Source of the DNA: Pempheris klunzingeri
Lineage: Eukaryota > Chordata > Actinopteri > Acropomatiformes > Pempheridae
Direction: 5' to 3'
Assembly: GCF_042242105.1 (NCBI RefSeq)
Contig: NC_092017.1
Location: 14,549,932-14,613,931 of the forward strand
Length of the DNA stretch: 64,000 bases
The first letter of the stretch is position 1, and every line of letters begins with the position of its first letter. Below, in pieces: positions 52,609 to 64,000 of this stretch. The translations under genes were made by a program, and so were the position numbers. Under the pieces are notes generated by a model. That model had not been told where the DNA came from and did not search any database. It worked only from the letters and a program-made list of their open reading frames with translations.

Positions 52609-55600
52609 GAAGGACAGAGCTCTTGCAGGTGAGGGTAATATAAACACTGTTGTACTTCTTGTCTGAACAGCAATGTGGCTTATTGTATAATATCTTCAAA
52701 CAGACGTCTACATAGAAATGCTCAAACAGATTTTAGCAGAGTTAATGGGCCTGCAGGGCCAAAGGTGGGGGGGATCTTATTAATAAATATCTGTGCAACA
52801 ATGAAAGCTAAATAAGTAAATCCTCATGTCAGTCTGTTGTTGGGAAGAGGAGCAGACAGCATGAACTATTTGTTGTTATGTCTGCAGGGTGTGTTGGTGC
52901 ATATAGACGGTTTAACTGTGGTCTTTTTAGACTTGTATTTGCATTCAAATTTACATTCATATGGATGATAGTCCTCCACTGTCAGGGGGAACATCTGTTT
53001 GTGGTTTGTATTGTCTTCAGACCTTTATCCTGCTGCTTGCTTGTTAAGTGGACTTTCAGCTTTTCAGAGTAGCTTCTCTCTGTCGCCCTGTTCCTCTTTT
53101 CAGTGCTCCTCTTGCCTGATTACACAAGGCCCTGTCCATTCTACTAACTATAGCAACAAAACAAGGTTTCTTGTAACTGTAATTTACAATTGTAAAAAAG
53201 TTATCTTAGCACACAGTGCATGTCCTTGAGGGGGATCAGATCCTTACAGAAGCTGATGTAAAATGCCAATGTACTGTAACCTAGACCAAAACGAAGGCCG
53301 AAAACCAAGGAAAGACATATTTTTTCAGAGAATAGTATCTTCATCTCTGCAGCTAATTTTCCAAAGCTACATTTTCAACCAAAGTTGTGAAATATTTTTA
53401 TGGTCCTGTTATGCTACCTTCATCCACAAACGCTTCCTTTTCTTTATGCAGTATGTGACCATAGACTGTACATACAGATGTAGATAGATAGATCAATATC
53501 CAGCTGACGATTTGTGTCGTTCTTTTCTGATCCAGGTGTTGAAAGCTGCGTCTCATTTTCCTTCTGTCCAGAACCCCTTTTTCCTCTCTCTGCAATTTGA
53601 AAATGTACGAAGGAAGTCGCTGCTGTTACAAGAAGCATTTCACAATAGAAACTGTTGCTGGATTCACTGATTCATTAACCTGCTGTGTGGTCGCACTTGT
53701 TGTATAGCTCATACTGTACTATTCCATCATTGTGACGCTGTGGAGGGTCAGGCCGTCGACAGAAACCTTATCCTGAAACACAAAATTAAGAACAGCAATA
53801 TTTGGTGAAGCAATGGTGAAACTCAAATTGTGATCACTCATGCTGCAACTCCATTTGAAGGATTACATTTTACAATTCTACTTTTTGCTAATATTATATT
53901 ATACTATACTATACTATAAAACTTAAGTGAGAAAAAAGCCGGGTTTTGCATTCAAAATTCTGGGTATTTTTTTCGGACAATTGAAGATATACAGTAGGGT
54001 TTTTGCCTGACAACAGTCATGTGTACATATGTAATGAAAGAGTTAACACTTGGCGAGACCAGAGATGTCTAATAGCAACATTACTGATGTAGCATTTTTG
54101 CAGTTTGGGTCAGTGTGTGACCACCAGACCAAACTGGTCACACACATCTATATTCATGCTGGCTCGTGTGAAGATAATGTGTGTTAGATGTAGATAACAA
54201 TGGTTTCCCAACACCCATCAGATGCCTTCATCTTTATTCTTTTGCCTCATAACTGCTGTATTATAAGGCCTTTTCAAGCTCTCTCTTTTGCTGTACTGAC
54301 ATTCTGAAAATGTCCAAATGTACTAACATCTGTACATACATGTGATATGATGTGCCTCAGTCGTCTTGTGTAGAAAATGCAGGAACATGATCAATTATGT
54401 GGCTTGGAAAACCCATGTGAGAAAACCTACAAGAATCGGATACATGTTGCACCGCTTGTTTATTTTGTGTAACGTGGTAATGGCCACTTAATCAGATTTC
54501 ATACAACATTAAACAAATGTAAACTACAAACTTAATGTCATTTATAAAACAAATATGATAACAACCATATAAAAACATCTGCAGTCAATTTGTAAAAAAT
54601 CTATATCAAAGCGGCAATAATCAAGACAAAATAAACAAGCATTGTACATATCATATTTAAATATTAATTTGATAAATTGTGCATCACTATCGTTCTTAGA
54701 GACGAGTTTCACATGGGAACGTTAATTACCAGCTCCGATTACAAAAACATGTTCTGACCACTGACTTGATTAAGTATAAAGCGCCTCTGAAAGGAAGACA
54801 CTTTGTTCTTATTTCAGAATTATACATTTTATGGACCTTAAGTGGAGATTTAGTTTCACATGTGTAGTTTAGGATTTCAAATGTTTTTTCGTGTTAGCAG
54901 AGTGATGTTGTGGTTTTCTCTGATCGTAACGTTTCTCAAACATCCCAATCCTTTATGGACTGTTCATTTTCTGGACTTACTTTTGTTTTTCTCTCATGTC
55001 TTCCATCTGTTATTGTAGCAAGAGGGCAGAGCTCCAAGAGTTTTTATTTTTGTAAAGAACTGCATAACTGCGTTTCCTGCCTGCCTTGTTTTGCACTATT
55101 GGATTTGGTTGTCACATAACCTTTGAATGGTTGCAGCATAGTTTGTGATTTTCATGTTTAGGAGGAGATGTGTCCTCCTGACATGTATTTTATTTTGGTA
55201 GATGATATTGTGTAGCTGTTATTAAGGCATGGACATGCTTTTTTGGTACGAAAAATAGGAATGTTTGTTTCTCAAGTGCCATCTTAAGTCAAGTTTTCTT
55301 CTTATTCTTTTGACTGTTACAGAAAAAGTTCAAATTTTCAGTTCTTTTCAGTCCTGTTAGGCTGTTTTCGCACCAATAAACCAAACCTGAGAAGTTCCAT
55401 CAAATATTTATCATCCTTGATGAAACAATCCCGACTTAGTTACTGCAACTCTGCAGTCATTCTTTGGGAAGGCTCCAGCGTTTGAGGTTTATTGGCTGTA
55501 CAGAGTGCCTATTTTTGAACCAAATGATTAAAAGAAATCCAGAAAATGTGAAGGAATGTAACGTGTAGCCTTTTGATGTTTAGTTATTATAGTTTGTAGG

Positions 55601-55850
55601 TTTACAATCAAATCACACCCAATATCATAAGCCAGGGGTTGCACAAGAATTGGCTGATATGACCTTTCCAAAAATCAAAATGTTCATTTTGACTATAAAA
55701 GCACAATATTTATATGACTACAAATGATTTGCCTGCTTTAAAATGTTTGCTCAGATTTAAACACGATCGATCATTCATGGTTCTTTAAATTGAAATGATC
55801 GGCTCTGCCTTGTAAATACAACTGAATAAAGTGGTCCTCTGAATCTGTTT
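52609..55850 (+). other. atcay: Probable long atcay 3' UTR with poly(A) signal
   Basis: From the stop codon at 52606-52608 the sequence is AT-rich and noncoding. AATAAA at 55825-55830 is followed by a GT-rich stretch, as expected at a cleavage site; the A-rich AATAAA near 54630 is an earlier alternative. Human ATCAY also has a long 3' UTR (general knowledge). Confidence 0.45.
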
Positions 55851-56039
55851 TGTTTTTGTTTTCATTCTTTCTGAGCACTCACACAGAGGAGATAATTTTA
55901 TAGTCATCAGATTCTGACTTTGGCCTGAAACAACTGGACTCACAAACGTACAATTAGTATCAATTAGTTTTCTGTTGTTGTAAAACACTTAACTCTTACA
56001 TTGGCCATTTTTTCATGCATTTTAATCTAAGCTATTTGA

Positions 56040-56820
56040 TTAATAGAGTACATTTACTTAAACACTGGTCTTAAGTAAAGGGAAATATTACACTTTTTAC
56101 TTCAAGGCGTTTATCTGATGGCTTTAGTTACTAGTGACTTTGCAGATTCAGAATTATAACACAAAACATAAATCAACAAATAATTACAAAACTAGTAATT
56201 GAAATGAGCTCCACCTTTACCAGCTTCAGCATTAAGGTGATGAACACATAATGCATCGATGATTACAATTCAATAACATATTGTAAATTATTCTGAAATG
56301 TGCTATTCTGCATGATGAGTACTTTATCTTTTAACACTTACAGCGTATTTTGATCCCATTACTTCTGTAGCTTTACGAGTAAAAATTTGAATGCAGGACT
56401 TTTACTTGGGGCAGCACGGTGGTGCCATGGTTAACTCTGTTTCCTCACAGCAAGAAGGCATTTGCATGTTCTCCACAAGCTTGCATGGGTTTTTTTCAAG
56501 GCACTCTGGGTTCCTCCCACAGTCCAAAGACATGCAGATATGGTTAATTGGTGACTCTAATTTGCCTGTAGGTGTGAGTGTCAGTGGTTGTCTGTCTCTA
56601 TCGGCCTGTGATTGACTGGCTGTACCCCTCCTCTCGCCCAATGCCAGGCTCCAGCCCCTTAAGCATAAGCAGCACAGACAATGGATGGAGAGTGGATGGA
56701 GTTTTACTTATATTACTAGTATTTCTACCCTGTGGTATTACCACATTTATTTTAGTACAAGGTCTGAGTACATCTTCCATCGCTACATACAGTTACAGTA
56801 AATATTTTACTTGCTAATAA
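56040..56820 (+). repeat. ACTTTTACTT-family repeat, split by an insertion
   Basis: The left part (56040-56407) ends TTTGAATGCAGGACTTTTACTT. The right part (56702-56820) resumes TTTTACTTATATTACTAGTA and ends AGTACATCTTCCATCGC, the usual continuation of this fish repeat. The interrupting unit is listed separately. Confidence 0.6.
56408..56701 (+). mobile_element. Inserted fish repeat (GGGGCAGCACGGTGGTG...ATGGATGGAG) with 8-bp target duplication
   Basis: 294 bp with the familiar order GGCAGCACGGTGGTG, TTTGCATGTTCTCC, GGGTTCCTCCCACAGTCCAA, AATTGGTGACTCTAA, CCTCTCGCCCAATG and ATGGATGG. TTTTACTT flanks both sides (56400-56407, 56702-56709). No coding capacity; class not assigned, though the tail and 8-bp duplication are informative. 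Confidence 0.65.
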
Positions 56821-56821
56821 T

Positions 56822-58250
56822 ATACAGCAGTGTCTCCCAAACTGGCAGATGGGCCCCACTGAGTCTGAATAGACCTTTTCCACAGCAAACATTTTGACTT
56901 ATCAAACACAGCTGTGACTAATAACGTTAATGGCTGCACTGCATTGCAATCATTTCTCGAATGGAGCAACGTTAATGCTATTAGTTCCACCTGCCTGCTT
57001 CGACAAGCCAAAATGCCTGCTGTGAAAAAGGTTATTCATTTGAGAGCGATAAAGAGAAAAGGGTTTATTCAGACAGCATAATCACATTTGAAAAAGCAAG
57101 ATGTCAAATCGAGCCAATTGTATTCACATAGAAAATAATAAAATAATTACCGACTACATAGTCTTCCTGTCTGTAATAAAATAACACGTTTTGCTCATCC
57201 ACATGCCGCTAAACAGTACACAGATATCTATAACTGTATGGGCAGATAATCTCTGTATGGCTCCATGGTGTATGCTGTAGTTTCTCTTTTTATGTAGGGT
57301 ACATTTGTCTACCTGCTGAGCTCATTTTGCCTGAATCTTAAATTCTGATTTCATACAGAAAATAAATTGGCATCCCACATCCCAAAGGACTAGAGACTGC
57401 ACGGAGCCGCACAACTCTCCCCAGTAATGTTTTTGTCCTGAATGAGGGGAGTCCTGTGATGTCCCCATAACCATATAAGATCATCACAGGAGTCACCCAT
57501 CACACCCTGACTGTTGACCCCTGACCCCTGACGACCGTGACAGGATTCACGTTGCACATCGACACGCACACAGAAATAGAAACAAACGTCACACACACTG
57601 AAAGAGAGTGAGGTACTATATAAAAGGTGATTTATCTTGGGACAATAACCGACACAGAGACAGAAATACACCAAAAAGTGTCTTGTTACAAATTACAAAT
57701 AGTTTCTCATCAAAGGTATCAAAATAAAATACAAAGTACCCCACTGGTATGAGAAAATGTATTCAAATAAAAGCAATTGAAAATACAAAAATACATTCTA
57801 TACAAACTGATATCACATTTTAGACATAACATCCCAACACTGAAGAGATGAGCTCTGCTAATTTACTGCATGACAGTTTTTTTCAACAGTTTAAACGTGG
57901 GAATAAAAACGTGTCTTATTTGAGCGTAAAATGACATATTAATTAATATATTTTAAGTGTTTGAGATACACAAATACAGATTTTTCAAGTATTTTGTTAG
58001 AAATGACACTGTATTCTTTTTGTGCAGCAAAATACAAATTATAAAATACTCATAAGAAACTAAATACGTATTGTAAATACATTTAATAAATGATGCCCAT
58101 CTCTGGTCATGCATCATCCACAACTCAAAATGAATAGATTGTTACTCAGTTTTCTCATAAGATTCGCTAAATGTAAACTTCCAATGTGAATACTTAAGAG
58201 TTTGCTCAGCGGGAAGCTATAAAGGATTACTGGCTGAAATCTTTAAGAAT
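56822..58250. other. Intergenic between atcay and nmrk2, nothing recognised
   Basis: No exon-like signals; AT-rich with a somewhat GC-richer part at 57380-57600. Confidence 0.5.
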
Positions 58251-58254
58251 GACG

Positions 58255-58440
58255 ATAATCAGAATCAGCTTTTATTGGCCATGTATGTGAACACATACAA
58301 GGAATCTGACTTCGGATTTTCCACAGCTCTCATGTACATAAAAAGATTAAGTAAGTATTGATGTAAAAAACTATGACAAAGAGTGTGAAGAAGACAGTAG
58401 TGCAATGACGCTGGACTAAATATACTGTTGGCTTTACAGT
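58255..58440 (+). mobile_element. LINE-derived tail fragment
   Basis: Begins AATCAGAATCAGCTTTTATT then GGCCATGTATGTGAACACAT and ACAAGGAATCTGACTTCGG, a common fish LINE 3' end in reverse orientation. No RT. Confidence 0.5.
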
Positions 58441-58729
58441 GCTCTCAGTGTAATGAACTGACCTCAAGACAAAGATGGATACGAAACTGTGAGTCATTAG
58501 CTCCGTGTTAACATATCAATGTCCAGCTTATGTTGGTTTTTGTTGGCTAGTTTGTGTTTCATGACATGTTGTAGGTTTCTATCTACATTTCTAAAATGAT
58601 CCCATGTGTCTATTAGTCTGATATATATTAAATAAACACTTTTGTATAATAGGCAGAAGGTGTCAAAAGTTGGTTGAGCAGATTTTATTACATCTCATGA
58701 CAATAACTGTAGCCACCACTCTCCTTAAC

Positions 58730-58860
58730 TACTTTATATTACTAAATATAATTTTGAGGAATTATTTTTATGTTACTTTATACTTTTACATCTTAGAGGG
58801 ACATATTGTACTTTTTGTTCCGCCACATTTATTTTACACTTACAGTTACTGAAATTCTCT
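58730..58860 (+). repeat. Degenerate ACTTTATACTTTTAC repeat
   Basis: TTACTTTATACTTTTACATC, AGAGGGACATATTGTACTTT and CCACATTTATTTTACAC; same family as 56040-56820. Confidence 0.45.
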
Positions 58861-59496
58861 CTCAAAATATATGATCTGTTTATAAAATATGCTTATAGTT
58901 ATAAATTACAAGAACAGTTTACTGTATAAAGTAACTATAATTATCTCCACAGCTACCAATTTCAACAATAGTTTATATCATAGTGTTGAAACTGAATATA
59001 TGACAGCCTACATTAAACTACAAGATATGTATTATAGTATAACATTTAGAAAGAGGCAATACTGTCTAACAAGTGTTTATACTTTGGATACTTAAAGTAA
59101 TATTTTGCTCACTATATGTGGGCCTATATATTTTCATGTAGAATAATTTTGAAAGCAAGACCTACTTATAACTAAACACATTTGCATTTAAATTTATTTA
59201 CTGGCCATAATTCAGTCAGAGACAGAAGACAGGAGACTGAAATCACCTGTTTTTTTTCTCTTTTAGTTAGCATATCCTATAATAGCAGTACCCCAGCCTA
59301 AAACCTACTACATTACCTTACTTTAGTGTCAGCGGAAGTAGCAGCCAGATGCAGCTGTAATGTCGATGTGTCTCTCACACCATCAAAGGTAGTTTTCCAC
59401 AGTGGGTCAGGTCACCGTCAGGTGGACTTACGCTGAGTGGAAGAGCACGAGCTGCTCCTCCTCATCATCATCACCAGCCGCTGTGACTGACAGCAG

Positions 59497-59662
59497 CAGC
59501 TGAAGAATCAAATATGTTAATATCTGGAGGTTCTCGGCCTGTGATTGGCTGCTGCACGGAGCTCTGAGCGATCTGATTGGCTGGTGCGCGGGGGTACGTA
59601 GCACGGTTGGAACAGAGCACGTCGAAGCACGAGGACGGTCCTCGGCTACGTAGTGGTGACGT
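59497..59662 (+). promoter_or_regulatory. nmrk2 proximal promoter: E-box, two CCAAT boxes, CRE-like site
   Basis: Visible words: CAGCTG E-box at 59497-59502; ATTGG (inverted CCAAT) at 59544-59548 and 59576-59580; a TGACGTAG CRE-like word just upstream of the TATA box. An E-box would fit muscle expression but nothing here proves it. Confidence 0.4.
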
Positions 59663-59679
59663 AGTAGGACAGAGTTGGA

Positions 59680-59685
59680 TATAAA
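59680..59685 (+). promoter_or_regulatory. TATA box of nmrk2
   Basis: TATAAA (in GGATATAAACT) lies about 190 bp before the ATG, in a short GC-rich region otherwise surrounded by AT-rich DNA. It predicts a start near 59710 and a 5' UTR of about 160 nt. Confidence 0.65.
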
Positions 59686-59868
59686 CTGAAGCGGCTCTCG
59701 CGCCCCTCTAATGGAGCAGTAGAAAGAGGTGCTTTGAGAGCGAAAGTTATATTTATTACTTTTTAGCGCTTAATTTGTTGGATTTAATCCTCGACTTTGG
59801 TTAGAAAAGGTACTCTCGACCGTTTCTTCAGCTGACTGTGAGCAGGACTGTCGACAAGTGACGGAAAG

Positions 59869-62800
59869 ATGAAATACATCATAGGAATTGGCGGGTAAGT
59901 TTTTATATTTATCAAACAACTAACGTTCGCTTGTTATTTGCAAACATTTCGCGCCTGAAGTTAATTTTACCTGCGACTAAAATGTTGTAATGTTATTTTT
60001 GTTAAATTGACTGATAGTTGAGTGGAGTTTGGCAGTTTATCTTGTGCTGCTGGCTGAAATTACCTTGTGTTATTGTTCGTTTTTCTTTTCTTTAAGATAA
60101 CCCAGTGTTTCAGATGAGGTTATTTATGTCTGTCATGGCGACTGAGCTTTAACTTCTCAGTAATTTTTAATATCCTTCTGGCCATGCGTTTATCAGCTGC
60201 CCGCCAGAAAGCGGTATGTAGTGCTGCTGATCCGGTTTAAAGCCACGTCCGGTGTGGCTGGTTTGTTGTCATAAATCGAGCGGGACATTTGAAAATTCAC
60301 CGCCAGACTCGAGTCAGAAACTGGAGGGAGAGTTCACATTAGTCACATTGGTATTGTCCCAAACCAAGCACCGTTCATTGTTATAATCATCATGTCTGCA
60401 ATGACTTAAATTAGGAAATGACATACTTTTATTCTAACGATTTCATCTGGTTTTCTGAAAACAGCAGTGTGCTTTGTACACACCACAATGTGTCAACTAA
60501 AGCGGTGACACTTTCAATCTATTATTGTTTTAAACAGTGTTTTAGACAAATGTGACTTTTTGTTATGTGTGCTAAATTACCTTATAAAATGTAAACAAAG
60601 AGTGCCACATGTCTTCTAAGGCAAATTTTGCAAGTCAGCTTTTTTCCCTTATCAAAATAGTTTAGTTTTAATCCATTAATTGTTGCTGAATTAATTTAAT
60701 GTTAATTTTTTGCATTTTGTTTACAGAGTCACTAATGGTGGCAAAACTACCCTGACAAATAAGCTGATAAAGACGTTGCCCAACTGCTGTGTTGTGCACC
60801 AAGATGACTTTTTCAAGGTGAGTTTTAGTGGGTAGATCATAAGATTGATTTGTGTTTATTGTTCGCTTGCGTTTCCCTTTCATGAGCATGTATGTAAGTT
60901 AAGTGGCGGGTGCTGCCATGACTAATCTCCCATAAACACTCTGAAAATGGCCTTGATGTGCAGCACAGTTTCTTTACCTGGTTGTCACTTCTCACTGCTT
61001 CAGTCATGATCTTCCTCTCATGTGGCCTCTGCATTTCTTAATAATAGTCCCTATGTACTCTAATGGCCATCTAAGCTCCAAGTCTATCAACTTCACATTG
61101 GCTCTCCCTGAACTTCACTAATACATTTCTAACATGTTCAGATGCATCCATTCTGTCCTTCATCTCCATGAGCACCTTTACATTATGTTTAGTGTATCTG
61201 TTTTTCCCAGTTTCATGAAAACTGTACTTTTTATTAATTGCTTGCTTTATTTTGTGCATGTTTTGTCCTGTTTGCCCTTTCCTTTTTTGTTGTGAGTGTG
61301 CACGTATTTGACCTTGTCACTCTGGCATGTGAGTGGGAAGTGTTCAGAACTATGAGGATGCAGCAATGTTTTATTGGTGACTGTTATTTCAGAAACCCGA
61401 TCAGATAGAAGTCGGGGAGGACGGCTTTAAACAATGGGATGGTAAGACTTCACTGAAGACTGCCAATGACTCGTTGTTTACCCCTTAGTCTCTCATACCC
61501 CCACCCTTCATACATTACATACAACATAGCCATTTAACATACACAACATTTAGCTGATAATAACCTCCAGTAACTTGGAGAAAGACATAAAACACATTTC
61601 CAATTTTTTATATTCTCTACTTCTGTCTATTCTAATTCACTCGATCTACTTCTTGCTCTACAGTGATCACATCCTTGGATATGGAGGCCATGACCAACAC
61701 GGTAAAAGGCTGGATGGAGAACCCTGTGAAGTTCGCCCGTTCCCACGGTGTCCCTCTGTCCTCTCCATCTGATGTGGCCAACCCCGACGAGCAGATCCAC
61801 ATTCTGATCGTGGAGGGCTTCCTGCTCTACAACTACCCGTAAGTTTATTTTCAGTATAGTGTGTTCGGACTGCTGGAAGTTTCTGTCTTGGTTGTACCGT
61901 CCCGAATTACTAACCTGTATGGGTCTGTAATGCTGATTCACATATCAACCAGTTTTATTTTCAAGAGAAGTTGCTACTTGTAGTCTGAGTAAAGTTTGTA
62001 CAGCATCCTCTGTGGAAGCTAAAAGTTCTCAAAATTGCACACCCCAGAGTTTTCGTTCAAGGACAACAGGCCGCCTCATTCTCACAAATTCTGAAAGATT
62101 TGTGACAACAAATATTGGATGGGCGGTGTTATTTCTGTAGTGTCACATGATAATTTTGCATGTTTATTATTGGCATGTGTACACGGCGCGCTGCAGACAG
62201 ATCCAGGCGGGTCCTGCAGGTAGAGATAAGAGTTTCAGCAGAAAGAGGCTCTGTGAGTTGTCCTTAGCACTGGCTGCTGGGTGATCAATACTCTCTGTAC
62301 CGGAGCCGGCTGTCTAGCGTACTGCAGGGACACAGATAAGACGCCGCATGAGCTGTTTTATAACTATGCTCTGTAACAGGTTCGGTTGAAGACATTGTGT
62401 ATCTTCATTACTCGGTTTTGTTCGTCACCTTGTACGTTTCCCCTCCAGGCCCCTGCTGGATGCTTTCGACAAATGCTATTACATCACAATTCCCTATGAG
62501 GAGTGCAAGAGAAGGAGAAGGTGAGAGTGCACAAAAGACTGATTTTATACAGTTTACATTTTGATAGCTACATACTCACATTTACACTTTCCGAAATCAT
62601 TGACTTCAGTTGTTTTCCCACCATAATTCAGTGTGTTGTCATTATATTTAGGACAAGACAGTACACCGTCCCCGACCCTCCCGGCCTGTTTGATGGCCAC
62701 GTTTGGCCGATGTACTTGAAGCACAGGAGAGCGATGGAGGCCAGCGAATTGCATATTGGTATGTTGCTTTTATTCAGTTTGCTATATCAGAACATATTTG

Positions 62801-62984
62801 CCAGATCAATATTTTCTTATTAGTTGCTTATGCTTCCTTTTGCAAGTACAATAATCCAGTGTATCCCAAACCTGCTCCTGAGGGCACTCTGTCCTGCATG
62901 TTTAAGATGTTTCCCTGCTTGTCATCCGGCTCTACAGAAGTCTGATAACAACACATTCATTTGACTCGGGTTTGTTGGAGCAGG

Positions 62985-63023
<39 letters not shown>

Positions 63024-63246
63024 GGTAGTGCAGTGGGCCTCCAGGAGCAGGTTTGGAGAAACTCTGTAGTAACCTTTTTTTTCCAAGTTTTCCCTCCTTG
63101 GTACTATTTTTAAGGACAATTTTCAAACGTGATTAACTGGTAAACTGTGTGTGTTTGCAGAGTACCTGGATGGTATGAAGCACAAAGAGGAGATCTACAA
63201 TCAGGTGTATGAGGACATTCAGAACAATCTGCTCAATCGCTTATAG
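59869..63246 (+). CDS. nmrk2: Nicotinamide riboside kinase 2, 7 coding exons
   Basis: Phosphorylates nicotinamide riboside to NMN (NAD salvage); mammalian NMRK2 is muscle-enriched and cytosolic. Exons: 59869-59894, 60727-60817, 61393-61441, 61664-61838, 62449-62520, 62652-62758, 63161-63246; total 606 nt, 201 aa, all phases agree. Walker A GGVTNGGKT (residues 8-16); HQDDFF with Asp36, the likely catalytic acid; VEGFLL with Glu106; an arginine-rich lid (134-140) followed by YTVPDPPGLFDGHVWP, the family substrate/ATP region. It ends NNLLNRL; human NMRK2 continues about 30 residues, so this form is nearer NMRK1 in length. The name rests on position beside atcay and on N-terminal likeness. The stop codon TAG is directly followed by a splice donor. 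Confidence 0.95.
62864..63057. mobile_element. Imperfect palindromic repeat in nmrk2 intron 6
   Basis: The left arm TCCCAAACCTGCTCCTGAGG (62864 on) is answered by the inverted right arm ending at 63057 (inverted: TCCAAACCTGCTCCTGGAGG). The word GTTTCCCTGCT also occurs as its inverse AGCAGGGAAAC. A 29-T run (62990-63018) sits inside. A common fish MITE-like repeat; no coding capacity. Confidence 0.6.
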
Positions 63247-63507
63247 GTAAGAAGTATGTTTATCATTTCTGGTTGACAGAAATTACATTTAGGGTTTTTT
63301 AGTTTTCAAATGTATATCTTACGACTCAGCCAGTGTCTTTTCTACAGTTAAAAATGTTCTGCTTTTGAAAAAAAAAAAGCATTTACTTTGGAAGCAAAAC
63401 ATACATTTTCAGAAATAAAAATGTAAAGGAGCCCTGTTGATACGATTTTTAAGAGGATGTTAGAGTTTACGACCTCCTAACAATATTTCTCTCTGTCCTT
63501 CTTGCAG

Positions 63508-63790
63508 CAGAAGGAGACTCCTCTTCATCCCTGTACAGACCTTGTAAATAGTCCTAAGGATTCTTTTTTTATGAAGCTTTTCTAATTTTATTCTTTGTTT
63601 GTATATGGAACAAAGCAATGTTAATTTATCATTATGGTTTTAACTTTTTTTTTTTTTTTTTTTGCCATGAGAATGATTGTTGGACGGAACATTTGTACGT
63701 TACTGTTACGTTAAACCTCTCGCATGTACTGGACCATTTGTCACATTGTCCTGCCTCAAAAAATTAAAAGAATGTTTTCGGTTTTTATGA
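63508..63790 (+). other. nmrk2: nmrk2 3' UTR exon with poly(A) signal
   Basis: The coding exon ends in TAG|gtaag at 63246, and a good acceptor (cttgcag) precedes 63508. The noncoding exon carries ATTAAA at 63763-63768, a common variant poly(A) signal. Confidence 0.7.
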
Positions 63791-64000
63791 ACTTATAAAA
63801 GCCGACGTGTCTACTTTATCTGACCTAAAATATTAAATACAGCCGTTACAATTGTGAATATCGATAACCTGACTGGTATTGGTATGCAGTTGTGTAGACG
63901 CTGGCCAACACCCATAACCTTGTTTTATAACACCCGTCTGTACCAATAGTACGCTCATCTTGTTCCAGATGTTGATACATGTGTCAATTCATTTTACAAA

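Overview
The window looks like nuclear DNA of a teleost fish, probably a percomorph (the last is inference). Genes are split into many short exons with GT-AG introns. Long CA/GT and TATC microsatellites, decayed Tc1/mariner elements, MITE-like elements and LINE tails lie between and inside them. I see no bacterial, viral or organellar genes.

Four protein genes can be assembled completely; every exon junction keeps frame. On the minus strand are matk (CSK-homologous tyrosine kinase; coding 23602 to 14293, 12 coding exons, 450 aa) and, upstream of it, zfr2 (zinc-finger RNA-binding protein with DZF domain; coding 44073 to 25807, 19 exons, 1030 aa). On the plus strand are atcay (caytaxin; coding 47478 to 52608, 11 exons, 371 aa) and nmrk2 (nicotinamide riboside kinase 2; coding 59869 to 63246, 7 coding exons plus a 3' UTR exon, 201 aa). 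From general knowledge, MATK, ZFR2, ATCAY and NMRK2 are also neighbours on human 19p13.3, so this is a conserved block. zfr2 and atcay are divergent; matk lies tandem downstream of zfr2. The genes do not form a pathway: a Src-family inhibitor kinase, an RNA-binding factor, a neuronal adaptor and an NAD-salvage enzyme.

Layout: 1-13.7 kb is a repeat-rich gene desert. It holds a possible minus-strand exon pair near 1.1-1.2 kb, a Tc1-like element with DD38E spacing and a damaged N-terminus (3466-5025), LINE tails, a LINE reverse-transcriptase fragment and a one-ended Tc1 relic (about 10850-12155). 13.7-24.1 kb is matk, whose introns carry a 126-bp CA repeat, a TTAA-flanked hairpin element and a broken coiled-coil retrocopy. 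24.2-44.1 kb is zfr2, with a 706-bp Tc1/mariner-type MITE in intron 3. 44.1-55.9 kb is the divergent promoter region and atcay with a long 3' UTR. 55.9-59.5 kb is intergenic with a nested repeat insertion. 59.5-63.8 kb is nmrk2 with a TATA-type promoter.

Nothing here amounts to a novel biological system. The most notable items are the microsatellite-only splice acceptor next to a CAG/polyQ tract in atcay, the nmrk2 stop codon touching a splice donor, the damaged DD38E transposase, and a dated nested insertion.
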